Source: Acetobacterium sp. (GTDB lineage Bacteria > Bacillota > Clostridia > Eubacteriales > Eubacteriaceae). Taken from it: a stretch of 33,672 nucleotides of DNA. Made by a program: the position numbers and the translations under genes. Where the stretch lies: contig JAQUWM010000024.1 of the NCBI GenBank assembly GCA_028692885.1, positions 1-33,672 of the forward strand, read 5' to 3'. The notes beneath the pieces are model-generated. The model worked only from the letters and a program-made list of their open reading frames with translations, did no database searches and had not been told where the DNA came from. Below are positions 9,597 to 18,125 of the stretch, one piece after another (positions within the stretch are counted from its first letter, which is position 1; every line of letters starts with the position of its first letter).

Positions 9597-9649
9597 TAGG
9601 CTAATTGCGAAACTGCATACAAAGCGTAAGGCACTTTTATAATTGCCTA
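9597..9649 (+). repeat. imperfect inverted repeat in the purN-purH gap
   Basis: TAGGCTAATT at 9597-9606 and AATTGCCTA at 9641-9649 can pair with one bulged base around a 34-base interior. No T-run follows, so it does not look like an intrinsic terminator. It may be an mRNA structure within the operon. A TATAAT at 9638-9643 has no matching -35, so I do not call an internal promoter. Confidence 0.35.
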
Positions 9650-9671
9650 GTAATAAATTTGGAGGAATAAA

Positions 9672-11201
9672 ATGAGAGCATTGTTAAGTGTATCGGATAA
9701 ACGTGGGATTGTCGAATTTGCATCAAAACTGGCAGCAATGGGATGGGAAATCCTGTCTACCGGGGGAACCGCCAAAGCCCTGAGAGAAGCGGGATTGACA
9801 ATTACCGGCGTCTCTGAAGTGACTGGCTTTCCGGAATGTCTGGACGGACGCGTCAAAACCCTGCATCCTAAAATTCACGGTGGGATTCTGGGAATCCGCA
9901 ACAATCCCGATCACCAGAAACAGATGGCGGAACTTGATATTACCCCCATCGATTTATTGGTCATCAACCTCTATCCATTTAAAAACACGATTTTAAAAGA
10001 AGGGGTCGCCTTTTCCGATGCTGTTGAAAACATCGATATCGGGGGACCAACGATGCTTAGGTCAGCAGCCAAAAACTTCAACGATGTGACCGTGGTTGTC
10101 GATCCGGAAGACTATGCTGTGGTGTTAGCTGAGCTGGAAGCAAACGGAAAAACAAATTATGAAACCCGTTATAAGCTGGCCTTAAAAGTGTTTGAAACGA
10201 CTTCCAACTATGACACCATGATCGCCGACTATTTAAGAAAACGGGTCTCCGGGGAAGTCTTACAAGACACCATCACGATGACCTTTGAAAAGGTTCAGGA
10301 TCTGCGCTACGGTGAAAATCCCCACCAGAAAGCCGCTTTCTATGGCGAAGTGGTTCCGGTTAAAGGTGCTCTCACGACAGCTAAACAACTTCAGGGAAAA
10401 GAACTTTCCTATAATAATATCAACGATACCAATGGGGCATTGGAAATCTTAAAGGAATATGGGGACGAACCGACCATTGTTGCCGTTAAACATGCCAATC
10501 CCTGTGGGATTGCCAGCGATAAAGAAATTGCTGTAGCTTATAAAAAAGCCTACGATAGCGATCCGGTTTCTATTTTCGGCGGCATTATTGCATCCAATCG
10601 GCTTGTTAACGAGGCAGCTGCCAAAGAAATGATAGAAACCTTCCTCGAAGTGATTGTCGCGCCAGAATTTACACCGGAAGCATTAGCGGTTCTGGCAGCA
10701 AAACCAAATCTGCGGTTATTGGAGCTGGCCGATATCACCCACAACGAACCAAGTTATGAAGTGAAAAAAGTGATCGGTGGTCTGTTGGTTCAAGAACGCG
10801 ATACGAAGCTTTATGATGCGTTAAAAGTCGTCACTAAACGCCAGCCCAGCGAAGCCGAAATGGACGAATTGCTGTTTGCCTGGAAAGCCGTTAAAAACAC
10901 TAAATCCAATGCCATCAGTCTGACTAAAAATAAATGTCTGATTGCCAACGGACCAGGTCAGGTCAATCGGGTTGGCGCCCTGGAAAATGCCATCCGTCAG
11001 GCTGGCGAAAACGTCAAAGGATCAGTGATGGCATCCGATGCCTTCTTCCCCTTTGACGACAGTGTCAAAGCTGCTGCTGCTGCTGGCATTACTGCCATCA
11101 TCCAACCCGGTGGGGCGGGAAAAGATGCGGATTCAATCAAAGCCTGTGATGAGGCGGGCATTGCGATGGTATTTACTAACATGCGCCACTTCAAACACTA
11201 G
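9672..11201 (+). CDS. purH: bifunctional AICAR formyltransferase / IMP cyclohydrolase
   Basis: 509 residues; the last two steps to IMP. The N-terminal IMP cyclohydrolase (about 1-195) begins [16 protein letters not shown] and holds STGGTAKAL and [15 protein letters not shown]. The C-terminal transformylase includes [14 protein letters not shown], the catalytic KHANPCGIA loop near residue 277, [11 protein letters not shown], and ends with [10 protein letters not shown], the usual terminus. TTTGGAGGAAT supports the start. The TAG stop is also the first base of a large palindrome that fills the gap before purD. Confidence 0.97.
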   Translation: MRALLSVSDKRGIVEFASKLAAMGWEILSTGGTAKALREAGLTITGVSEVTGFPECLDGRVKTLHPKIHGGILGIRNNPDHQKQMAELDITPIDLLVINLYPFKNTILKEGVAFSDAVENIDIGGPTMLRSAAKNFNDVTVVVDPEDYAVVLAELEANGKTNYETRYKLALKVFETTSNYDTMIADYLRKRVSGEVLQDTITMTFEKVQDLRYGENPHQKAAFYGEVVPVKGALTTAKQLQGKELSYNNINDTNGALEILKEYGDEPTIVAVKHANPCGIASDKEIAVAYKKAYDSDPVSIFGGIIASNRLVNEAAAKEMIETFLEVIVAPEFTPEALAVLAAKPNLRLLELADITHNEPSYEVKKVIGGLLVQERDTKLYDALKVVTKRQPSEAEMDELLFAWKAVKNTKSNAISLTKNKCLIANGPGQVNRVGALENAIRQAGENVKGSVMASDAFFPFDDSVKAAAAAGITAIIQPGGAGKDADSIKACDEAGIAMVFTNMRHFKH

Positions 11202-11329
11202 TTTTGCGTCGATAATTGCCCGACTTCTGCGTTGGAGACGGTTTTGTCCTTGGTCACGTATACATAGTATACGCTCCCGTCGGCCAAAACCGTCTCCGCC
11301 TTGAATTCGAACAATTCTCTTAGCAAAAC
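11201..11329 (+). repeat. 129-base near-palindrome in the purH-purD gap
   Basis: Four pairs of complementary arms are all centred on position 11265: GTTTTGC/GCAAAAC at 11201-11207 and 11323-11329; AATTG/CAATT at 11214-11218 and 11312-11316; GGAGACGGTTTTG/CAAAACCGTCTCC (13 of 13) at 11234-11246 and 11285-11297; and CGTATAC-ATA-GTATACG at 11257-11273. Transcribed, this would fold into one long hairpin. No T-run follows, so it is not a simple terminator. It could be an RNA processing or stability element, or an inserted MITE-like repeat. The minus strand through it is an open frame that reads like protein (see findings). Confidence 0.75.
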
Positions 11330-11350
11330 GGGGTTTGATTCATTTGGTAG

Positions 11351-11369
11351 GGGCGATCCGTGATCGCCC
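11351..11369 (+). repeat. perfect 8-bp hairpin (GGGCGATC-CGT-GATCGCCC)
   Basis: A GC-rich 8-base-pair stem with a 3-base loop, flanked by TTTGGTAG and GTTTCCC, lies 56 bases before the purD start. Its composition is unlike the AT-rich gaps elsewhere in the window. The style resembles small dispersed hairpin repeats found between genes in many bacteria. That it is one is inference; one copy is visible here. No T-run follows. Confidence 0.55.
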
Positions 11370-11424
11370 GTTTCCCGTTCTTCACGAAGATTTGAAAAAC
11401 ACAAAGCAAAAAAAGGAGAGACAG

Positions 11425-12681
11425 ATGAACGTATTAATGATTGGATCCGGTGGTCGGGAGCATGTTTTAACATGGAAGCTTGCTCAAAGTCCCCGGGTTG
11501 ACAAAATATATGCCGCCCCGGGTAACGGCGGAATGGCAGAATTGGCTGAATGTGTAGATTTATCGGTTGAAGATATTCCCGGTTGTTTGGCCTTTGCCAA
11601 AGAGCATCAGATTGACCTTACCGTTGTCGGTCCTGAAGTCCCTCTGGTGATGGGGATGGTCGATGCGTTTGAAGCCGTAGGTCTAAAGGTCTTTGGTCCC
11701 AATAAACATTGTGCCCAGTTTGAGGGTAGCAAGGCCTTTACCAAGGAATTTTTATTCCGGCACAATATTCCCACTGCGGCCTATAAAGAATATACCGATT
11801 TTGATGAAATCATCAAAGATCTGGGTGTTTATGGCTATCCGATGGTCATCAAGGCTGATGGTCTGGCGGCCGGAAAAGGGGTATTGATCCCTGAAAACGA
11901 AGCCGATGCCCGAGAAGGTATGGAAATGATCATGAAAAAACGGGAATTCGGAGAAGCTGGCGATAAGGTGGTTATCGAGGAATTCTTAACCGGACAGGAA
12001 GCCTCGATGCTTTGTTTTGTCGATGGCAAAACGATTGTCCCAATGGAAAGTGCCCAGGATTATAAACGCGCTTATGATAATGATGAAGGTTTGAACACCG
12101 GTGGCATGGGAACCTATTCCCCCAACGTGCTGTTTGCCGATGAAGCCCTGAACAAGCGCATCAAAGCGGAAATTCTGGATCCGATTATCGACGGTTTTAT
12201 TGCTGATGGCATGAATTTTAAAGGCATTCTGTTTATCGGATTGATGATCGAAAGCGGTGTGCCGAAGGTTCTGGAATTTAACGTTCGCTTCGGCGATCCC
12301 GAAGCCCAGAGTGTCCTGATGCGGATGGAATCTGATCTGGTCGATATCATGGAAGCCGTTATCACTGGCAAACTGGCTGACTGTGAGATCAAATGGAGTA
12401 ACAAAGAAGCGGTTTGCGTGGTGATCGCCTCCGGCGGCTACCCCGGTGACTACGAAAAAGGAAAGACCATCACCGGCATTGAAGATGTGAAAGACTGCGT
12501 CGTTTTCCACGCCGGAACCAAGCTGGTAAACGGCGAACTACAAACCAACGGTGGCCGGGTCCTCTGCGTCACCGCCCTGGGCGAAAATCGTGAAGCCGCC
12601 AGAAAAACCGTCTACGCTAACATCGGCAAAATCCATTTCGAAGGTGCTCAATACCGAACCGATATTGCCAAGTTTAACTAA
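11425..12681 (+). CDS. purD: phosphoribosylamine-glycine ligase (GAR synthetase)
   Basis: 418 residues of the ATP-grasp family; joins glycine to phosphoribosylamine. It starts MNVLMIGSGGREHVLTWKL, the usual N-terminus, and has YPMVIKADGLAAGKGV, GGMGTYSP and FNVRFGDPEAQ motifs. The frame is open back to 11335, but the ATG at 11425 follows AAAGGAGAG and matches the family start, so the upstream part is repeat sequence, not protein. It closes the purine operon, although the 223-base repeat-bearing gap before it may reduce or uncouple its expression from the genes upstream. Confidence 0.97.
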   Translation: MNVLMIGSGGREHVLTWKLAQSPRVDKIYAAPGNGGMAELAECVDLSVEDIPGCLAFAKEHQIDLTVVGPEVPLVMGMVDAFEAVGLKVFGPNKHCAQFEGSKAFTKEFLFRHNIPTAAYKEYTDFDEIIKDLGVYGYPMVIKADGLAAGKGVLIPENEADAREGMEMIMKKREFGEAGDKVVIEEFLTGQEASMLCFVDGKTIVPMESAQDYKRAYDNDEGLNTGGMGTYSPNVLFADEALNKRIKAEILDPIIDGFIADGMNFKGILFIGLMIESGVPKVLEFNVRFGDPEAQSVLMRMESDLVDIMEAVITGKLADCEIKWSNKEAVCVVIASGGYPGDYEKGKTITGIEDVKDCVVFHAGTKLVNGELQTNGGRVLCVTALGENREAARKTVYANIGKIHFEGAQYRTDIAKFN

Positions 12682-12715
12682 AATTTAATAGCAGAAATTT
12701 TTATGGAGGGCTACC

Positions 12716-13603
12716 ATGCAGAAGAGTATTATCAGCGCCATGATGGCATATGTTTTATGGGGAATCCTCCCGATTTACTGGAAGGCACTCAAAGAAGTGT
12801 CGCCACTTTACATCCTGGCTTCGCGTATTTTCTGGTCTTTTCTATTTTGTGTGATTTTTGTCACCATCATCAAAAAATGGCCGGAAATAAAAACAATAAT
12901 TTTAGACAAGAAAAGATTTATTTATTGCATTCTCAGCGGGGTTATGGTGTCGCTTAACTGGTATACCTATATCTGGGCTGTGAATGCCAATTTTATCATT
13001 GATGCCAGTTTGGGCTATTATATCAACCCGTTGGTCGTGGTATTGTTCAGTGCCCTTTTCTTTGGTGAACGTTTTAACAAATGGGAAAGTCTATCGGTCT
13101 TGCTGGCTCTGGTCGGGGTTGTTTTTATCACCTTGAAAATCGGCAAATTTCCAGGGGTTGCCATTATTCTGGCACTCACCTTTGCTTTGTATGGCGTCTT
13201 TAAAAAGAAGCTCAACGCCAGTCCGATTGTTTCCCTGATTCTGGAAACTGCAGTGGTAGCACCGTTTGCCTTTATTGCTATTGTTTATATCGAAAACCAG
13301 GGACAAGGGGTCATTGCTTTAGGCAGTCCAATGGTGGTAGCATTGGCGGTTTTGGCTGGAGTAGTCACTGCCATCCCATTATTGCTGTATGCCAAAGGGG
13401 TGCAGGAAATATCTTTTTCACTACTGGGCTTTTTTCAATATATCACACCCTCCATCATGCTGTTCCTCGGAGTATTTCTTTACGGAGAAGTATTCACAAC
13501 CGTCGATCTGATTGGTTTCGGATTTATCTGGGTGGCATTGATCATCTTTACCATCTCGAAGATCCATAATGGTAGCAAAGAAATTGTAGAACCGGATTTA
13601 TAA
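12716..13603 (+). CDS. rarD: EamA-family permease, RarD type
   Basis: 295 residues, about ten hydrophobic segments in two repeated EamA halves. The N-terminus AMMAYVLWGILPIYWKAL and the following SRIFWSF are characteristic of RarD, a subgroup linked by name to chloramphenicol sensitivity but with no proven substrate. SLNWYTYIWAVNA and SLGYYINPL in the middle also fit RarD. TGGAGGG supports the ATG. It lies only 34 bases after purD and ends in a terminator, so it may be the last gene of the pur transcript; a role in purine export is possible but not shown. Confidence 0.85.
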   Translation: MQKSIISAMMAYVLWGILPIYWKALKEVSPLYILASRIFWSFLFCVIFVTIIKKWPEIKTIILDKKRFIYCILSGVMVSLNWYTYIWAVNANFIIDASLGYYINPLVVVLFSALFFGERFNKWESLSVLLALVGVVFITLKIGKFPGVAIILALTFALYGVFKKKLNASPIVSLILETAVVAPFAFIAIVYIENQGQGVIALGSPMVVALAVLAGVVTAIPLLLYAKGVQEISFSLLGFFQYITPSIMLFLGVFLYGEVFTTVDLIGFGFIWVALIIFTISKIHNGSKEIVEPDL

Positions 13604-13630
13604 AAACAGACAAGCGAAAATTATCTGATC

Positions 13631-13661
13631 AACCCATTAATTTAAGAATTAGTGGGTTTTT
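13631..13661 (+). terminator. intrinsic terminator after rarD
   Basis: A 12-base-pair stem (AACCCATTAATT with AATTAGTGGGTT, one G-T wobble) with a TAAG loop is followed by five T. It should end the purine/rarD transcript. Confidence 0.85.
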
Positions 13662-13672
13662 CCATTTTAGGT

Positions 13673-13701
13673 TTGCACTGGGTTGAATTAAAGTCTAAAA
13701 T
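13673..13701 (+). promoter_or_regulatory. likely sigma-A promoter for proC
   Basis: TTGCAC at 13673-13678 and TAAAAT at 13696-13701 have a 17-base spacer. The predicted start near 13708 leaves a leader of about 137 bases before the proC GTG. The leader has a small hairpin (CTAATC/GATTAG around 13803-13824) but no T-box AGGGTGG motif and no riboswitch I recognise. An overlapping TTGAAT/TATAAA pair with a 19-base spacer is a weaker alternative. Confidence 0.55.
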
Positions 13702-13844
13702 AGAGGGTATAAAGATTAAAGAATGTTTATACTAAAAATCAATCTGCATAACAGTTTATGATAGATCGATGAGTATCGAAGGATGATTCCCGAGCTCACA
13801 GTCTAATCGTAAATAGCTGATTAGCATAAGACAGAGGAGTTAAG

Positions 13845-14660
13845 GTGAAAAATAATATTGGTTTTATCGGTTGCGGAAACATGGCCAAGGCCATGATTGG
13901 TGGTTTAGTGAAGGGTGAGCTATTCCTTCCAGAAAATATTTTATGTTTTGATCCCTCCGCAGTAGCAAGGGTTCAGGTGGGGGAAGAATATGGGGTTAAT
14001 ATTCAAGATTCCAATGTAGCCGTGGCAGCTCAGGCCGACTATCTGGTTTTGGCAGTGAAACCCTTTTTATATGGCAAGGTGCTGGAGGAAATTGCCAGCA
14101 GCATCAAACCATCAGTGATTATTGTCTCGATTGCAGTGGGTGTTGGTTTCGAAGATATTAAGGAATTTTTGGGTAGAGATGTTAAAGTAATCAGAACTCA
14201 GCCCAGTACTCCGGCATTTGTCGGTGAATCCGACTCTACCCTTTGTCCAGATGGACATATGACACCCGAAGACACTCAGGATATCATTACGATTTTTGAA
14301 AGCTTTGGAAAGGCTGAAATCATTAGTGAGAAGCTGATGGATGTGGTTCCAGGAATTGCCAGCTCAGCACCGGCTTATACGATGCTACTGATCGAGGCCA
14401 TGGCCGATGGCGGCGTACTTCATGGTTTTCCCCGCGATCAGGCTTATCGATTGTCAGCTCAGGCGGTCTATGGGGCCGCCAAACTGGTGCTGGAATCTGG
14501 GGAACATCCGGGAAAACTAAAAGATCAGATCTGTACCCCTGGGGGAACCACCATCGAAGCTGTTCGGGTTCTGGAAGCCAAAGGTTTTCGAGATGCGGTC
14601 ATTTCGGCGGTAGATGCCTGCGCTAAAAAATCGTTAGCGATGAGTAAAAAACAAGCATAA
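13845..14660 (+). CDS. proC: pyrroline-5-carboxylate reductase
   Basis: 271 residues; reduces P5C to proline with NAD(P)H. The N-terminal Rossmann loop IGFIGCGNMAKAMIGG and the C-terminal dimerisation part with VPGIASSAPAYTMLLIEAMADGGV and DQICTPGGTTIEAVRVLE are diagnostic. It starts with GTG, supported by AGAGGAG 5 bases upstream. No other proline gene is nearby. It lies 42 bases before the GH3 gene, on the same strand, and probably shares its transcript. Confidence 0.95.
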   Translation: MKNNIGFIGCGNMAKAMIGGLVKGELFLPENILCFDPSAVARVQVGEEYGVNIQDSNVAVAAQADYLVLAVKPFLYGKVLEEIASSIKPSVIIVSIAVGVGFEDIKEFLGRDVKVIRTQPSTPAFVGESDSTLCPDGHMTPEDTQDIITIFESFGKAEIISEKLMDVVPGIASSAPAYTMLLIEAMADGGVLHGFPRDQAYRLSAQAVYGAAKLVLESGEHPGKLKDQICTPGGTTIEAVRVLEAKGFRDAVISAVDACAKKSLAMSKKQA

Positions 14661-14702
14661 CTTGATTAAATTTGGTTAATCCACAAAGGAGTTGTTAGAA
14701 TC

Positions 14703-17306
14703 ATGGATGAAGGATTAATTAAAAAAATACGACGAAATATGAGTCTGGAAGAAATGGTATCGCTCTGTTCGGGTCGAACCGATTGGGAAACAGTAGGCTA
14801 TCCCAAGTACGGCATCGATCCGGTGTTTATGGCCGATGGTCCCCATGGCATGCGGGTGATCGAAAATGAGGGATCGTTAGGAATACCCCAGGGTAAACCG
14901 GCCACTTGTTTTCCGCCGGCCGTGCTGACCGCCTGTTCCTGGGATGAAGGTCTGCTTGAGTTCGTCGCCAGAACCATTGCGCTGGAGGCCAGAGTCATGG
15001 GTGTTGATCTGATTTTGGGACCCGGGATTAACATCAAACGATCGCCCCTGTGCGGACGAAATTTTGAATATTTTTCCGAAGATCCGCTGTTGTCAGGACG
15101 ATTGGGAAAAAGCTTTATTCTTGGCGCCAAAGAACATGGGGTGGGCACTACAGTTAAGCATTATTTAGCCAATAATCAGGAAACCCGGCGCATGACCGTC
15201 GATGAAAAAATAGATATCCGGGCGCTGCGGGAGATTTATTTAAAACCTTTTGAGATTGCCATCAAAGAAGGAAAACCGATGGCGGTGATGTGTTCGTATA
15301 ACAGCATCAATGGCAAGTTTGTTTCTGAAAGTAATTATTTGCTGACCCGACTGCTCAGAAACGAGTGGGGCTTTGATGGGATCGTCATGTCTGATTGGGG
15401 TGCCGTCTACGATCGGGTCAGAGGGGTATTCGCCGGAATGGATCTGGAAATGCCTGGCAACGGTGGTATCAATAACCAGAAAATATTTGATCGGATCAAA
15501 GAAGGCAAGCTGAAAATTACCATCTTAAATGAAATGGTGGAGCGGCTGATTCGGTTTTCTTTTCAGGCTCAGGAAAATCGACGAAACCATGCCACGGATG
15601 CAGAAATTGAACCCCAAGGGCACCATAAAATTGCTCAATTGGCGGCGGTTGAAAGTATGGTGCTGCTTAAAAATGAGGATCAGATCCTGCCCATTGATAT
15701 GACAAAAATCAAGAAATTGGCGATTATCGGCAGTATGGCTTTTGATCCCCGGTATCAGGGCAGTGGCAGTTCAAAAATCAATCCTTATCATATCGATTCG
15801 CCTTACGAACACATTAAAAAATTGGTTGGTTCTGATATTCAGCTATTCCCCCATCAGGGTTATATCAACGATGAAGTGGTAGAACCGAAAAATCTGGCTG
15901 AGCAGGCGGTGGAGGTGGCAAAAAACTCTGAAATGGCCTTATTATTTGTGGGCTTGCCAGATCATGATGAATCGGAAGGTTATGATCGTACTCACTTGCA
16001 TCTTCCTCAAAAACAGATTGCTCTGATTCGTAAGATCTGCAAGGTTCAACCCAAAACGGTGGTGATTGTTCAGAATGGTGGCGTCGTGGATATGAATTGG
16101 GAGCACCAGCCGAAGGCCATCGTCGAGATGTTTTTAGGCGGTCAGGCTGGTGGTGATGCCATTGCCAAGCTCTTATTGGGAGAAAATAATTTCTGTGGCA
16201 AACTGGCGGAAACCATTCCGATGCGCTTGGAAGATACTCCAGCTTACATTAATTTTCCGGGGATTCATGATGAGGTGGTTTATGGTGAGAGTATCTTTGT
16301 GGGGTACCGCTATTATGACTTTACTAAAAAGAAGGTCCGTTTTCCCTTTGGATTTGGGCTTAGTTATACGCATTTCGACTATCAGCCCATCGACGAATCA
16401 GAGCTGACAATCGATGCCGAAAAAACGGTCACCGTTAAATGTCGAATCACCAATACCGGAGCAATGAACGGTAAAGAAATTATTCAGCTTTACACAGGAA
16501 AATCAGATACCGCCATCCTGCGGCCGGTGCGGGAACTGCGCGGATTTAAGAAAGTCTTTATCCCTGGTGGACGTTCGGCTGAGGTCAGCTTTGAGTTGGG
16601 ACTCAGTGACTTTAGTTATTATAATCCCACCACCAAATCATGGGAACATGAGTCGGGCAGTCACCAGATCTATATCGGGTCATCCAGTCAGGACTTGCCG
16701 ATTGTCTATCCGGTTCAGATTACCAAAGACCTGATCCATCCGATCAACCTGTTATCCTATCTTAGCGATTTCGAAAAAACCGAGCGGGGACAGACCATCT
16801 TAAAACTGCTGCTGTCAGGGTTTGAAGAGATCATGGGGGATGATCAGACCAGAGAAGACGACTTTTTTATGACGATGTTGGCCAACACCCCACTGCGTAA
16901 GCTGGTTGAATTTTCCAATGGAATCTTCACTGAAGAGTGTATTGATAAGATCATTGATCTGGTCAATTCGGACGAATCTCTGGAAGGGATTACCTTCGAA
17001 AAACTGGTTAATTGTACCGAAAAGAAAAAGGGTTTTTTCAAAAGTCTTTTCGGTGGCAATGAGGAAGAATACCTCTGCATCCATTCTAAAGTTCGGGATC
17101 TCGTCGAGGATGAGGATGTCATGAAGGTTCTTAGAAATTATTTTGGCGATGAAACCTTTGAAAGTGATTATCTGCAAATGGCCATCAAAATGGGAATTTG
17201 TTTTGACAAGGCTCAGAAATTACTTCCCGACGATTTTTTCTCAGACGAAAAACTTAAGAGTATCGAACGGGATCTCAAAGCACTGGCAAAGCTTAAAAAG
17301 AAGTAA
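14703..17306 (+). CDS. glycoside hydrolase family 3 (beta-glucosidase-like) with C-terminal extension
   Basis: 867 residues. The order is the usual GH3 one: TIM-barrel (about 1-300) with GPGINIKRSPLCGRNFEYFSEDP, KHYLANNQE and the nucleophile Asp231 in VMSDWGAV; alpha/beta sandwich (about 315-555) with GSGSSKINP and the DHDESEGYDR loop at 420-429; then a fibronectin-III-like domain (about 560-670) starting after FPFGFGLSYTHF. A further 190 residues or so follow that I do not recognise: charged, with a basic-aromatic stretch KKGFFKSLFGG. There is no signal peptide, so the enzyme is intracellular and probably splits imported oligosaccharides or glycosides. Substrate is not determined. AAAGGAG lies 11 bases upstream. 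Confidence 0.9.
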   Translation: MDEGLIKKIRRNMSLEEMVSLCSGRTDWETVGYPKYGIDPVFMADGPHGMRVIENEGSLGIPQGKPATCFPPAVLTACSWDEGLLEFVARTIALEARVMGVDLILGPGINIKRSPLCGRNFEYFSEDPLLSGRLGKSFILGAKEHGVGTTVKHYLANNQETRRMTVDEKIDIRALREIYLKPFEIAIKEGKPMAVMCSYNSINGKFVSESNYLLTRLLRNEWGFDGIVMSDWGAVYDRVRGVFAGMDLEMPGNGGINNQKIFDRIKEGKLKITILNEMVERLIRFSFQAQENRRNHATDAEIEPQGHHKIAQLAAVESMVLLKNEDQILPIDMTKIKKLAIIGSMAFDPRYQGSGSSKINPYHIDSPYEHIKKLVGSDIQLFPHQGYINDEVVEPKNLAEQAVEVAKNSEMALLFVGLPDHDESEGYDRTHLHLPQKQIALIRKICKVQPKTVVIVQNGGVVDMNWEHQPKAIVEMFLGGQAGGDAIAKLLLGENNFCGKLAETIPMRLEDTPAYINFPGIHDEVVYGESIFVGYRYYDFTKKKVRFPFGFGLSYTHFDYQPIDESELTIDAEKTVTVKCRITNTGAMNGKEIIQLYTGKSDTAILRPVRELRGFKKVFIPGGRSAEVSFELGLSDFSYYNPTTKSWEHESGSHQIYIGSSSQDLPIVYPVQITKDLIHPINLLSYLSDFEKTERGQTILKLLLSGFEEIMGDDQTREDDFFMTMLANTPLRKLVEFSNGIFTEECIDKIIDLVNSDESLEGITFEKLVNCTEKKKGFFKSLFGGNEEEYLCIHSKVRDLVEDEDVMKVLRNYFGDETFESDYLQMAIKMGICFDKAQKLLPDDFFSDEKLKSIERDLKALAKLKKK

Positions 17307-17311
17307 GGTAA

Positions 17312-17370
17312 TTGACGAGAGAGCGTACCGATTAGTATACAATCAATGATCGGTCCCTTCTCTTTGTCAA
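17312..17370 (+). repeat. 59-base imperfect palindrome after the GH3 gene
   Basis: TTGAC-x-AGAGA outer arms (from 17312 and ending at 17370) and ACCGAT/ATCGGT inner arms (17327-17332 and 17349-17354) share a centre near 17341, with GTATAC at 17335-17340 beside it. The architecture recalls the larger palindrome at 11201-11329, which also centres on GTATAC. Confidence 0.5.
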
Positions 17371-17387
17371 GCGAAGGGATTATTTTT
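17354..17387 (+). terminator. probable intrinsic terminator after the GH3 gene
   Basis: TCCCTTC and GAAGGGA form a 7-base-pair stem around a 12-base loop, followed by TTATTTTT. It overlaps the right half of the palindrome at 17312-17370, so the two structures are mutually exclusive. Confidence 0.5.
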
Positions 17388-17438
17388 AAGTACCGAAGTT
17401 TAGTTTTTTAATATAATAATTAAGAAGGAAAGATAAAG

Positions 17439-18125
17439 ATGAATACTCTCACCATTGATACATCAACCATTGTGGCATCGGTTGCCATATTAAATGAAGA
17501 AAAATTAGTTGGCGAAATGATTATCAATCATCAAAAAAAACACTCGGAAAAACTGATGATTGCTATCGATCATTTACTCAGTGATGGGGGTCTTTCCATT
17601 AATGATATTGATGTTTTTGGCATTGTTTCCGGTCCCGGTTCGTTTACTGGACTGCGCATTGGCATGGCTACCGTAAAGGGATTTGCTCAGGCTTTGAATA
17701 AACCAGTGGTGGCGGTATCCACCCTGGAAAGCCTGGCCATGAATATTCCCTTTGCTGATGGCCTGATCTGTCCGGTTCTGGATGCCCAGCGAAATCAGAC
17801 TTACACCGGGATTTTTCATTTTGAAGACGGCCATCTGGTTCGGGATATGGCCGATACGGTGATGGAAATTGATGATCTCATTGCTTCTTTAAGAGTGAAA
17901 AATGAGACTATTTATTTTTTAGGTGATGGATTGCCGCGGTTTGCTCAAGTTTTACAGGAAGCCGTCCCGGAAAGCCTCATCGTCCCCAATTATCTCAATA
18001 TGAATCGGGCCTCGTCAGCGGGTGCCCTGGTATTAGAACGGGCTTTAAAAGGGGAGACCAGCCATTATCGGGAAGTGGAACCCTTTTATATCCGGCCTTC
18101 CTACGCCGAAGAGCATAAGAAATGA
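17439..18125 (+). CDS. tsaB: tRNA t6A biosynthesis protein TsaB
   Basis: 228 residues of the ASKHA fold; the non-catalytic partner of TsaD in making N6-threonylcarbamoyladenosine at position 37 of ANN-decoding tRNAs. Visible marks are the TLTIDTSTIVASVAIL N-terminus, the HSEKLMIAIDHLL segment, and GPGSFTGLRIGMATVKGFA. AAGGAAAG precedes the ATG. A TATAAT at 17412-17417 may be its -10 but the -35 is poor. Its TGA overlaps the rimI ATG (ATGA). tsaE, often the first gene of this cluster, is not here. Confidence 0.94.
   Translation: MNTLTIDTSTIVASVAILNEEKLVGEMIINHQKKHSEKLMIAIDHLLSDGGLSINDIDVFGIVSGPGSFTGLRIGMATVKGFAQALNKPVVAVSTLESLAMNIPFADGLICPVLDAQRNQTYTGIFHFEDGHLVRDMADTVMEIDDLIASLRVKNETIYFLGDGLPRFAQVLQEAVPESLIVPNYLNMNRASSAGALVLERALKGETSHYREVEPFYIRPSYAEEHKK

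Noticed and set aside
11198-11473. A 91-residue minus-strand frame as a real gene
   Set aside because: Its upstream part is antisense to the purD start and it has no ribosome binding site. Only the part over the palindrome looks protein-like, so it is reported as a finding and not as a gene.
11986-12510. A 174-residue antisense frame within purD
   Set aside because: It overlaps conserved purD coding sequence throughout, has no binding site and no recognisable family.
13708-13844. Riboswitch or T-box in front of proC
   Set aside because: No AGGGTGG T-box core and no known aptamer motif; only small hairpins are visible.
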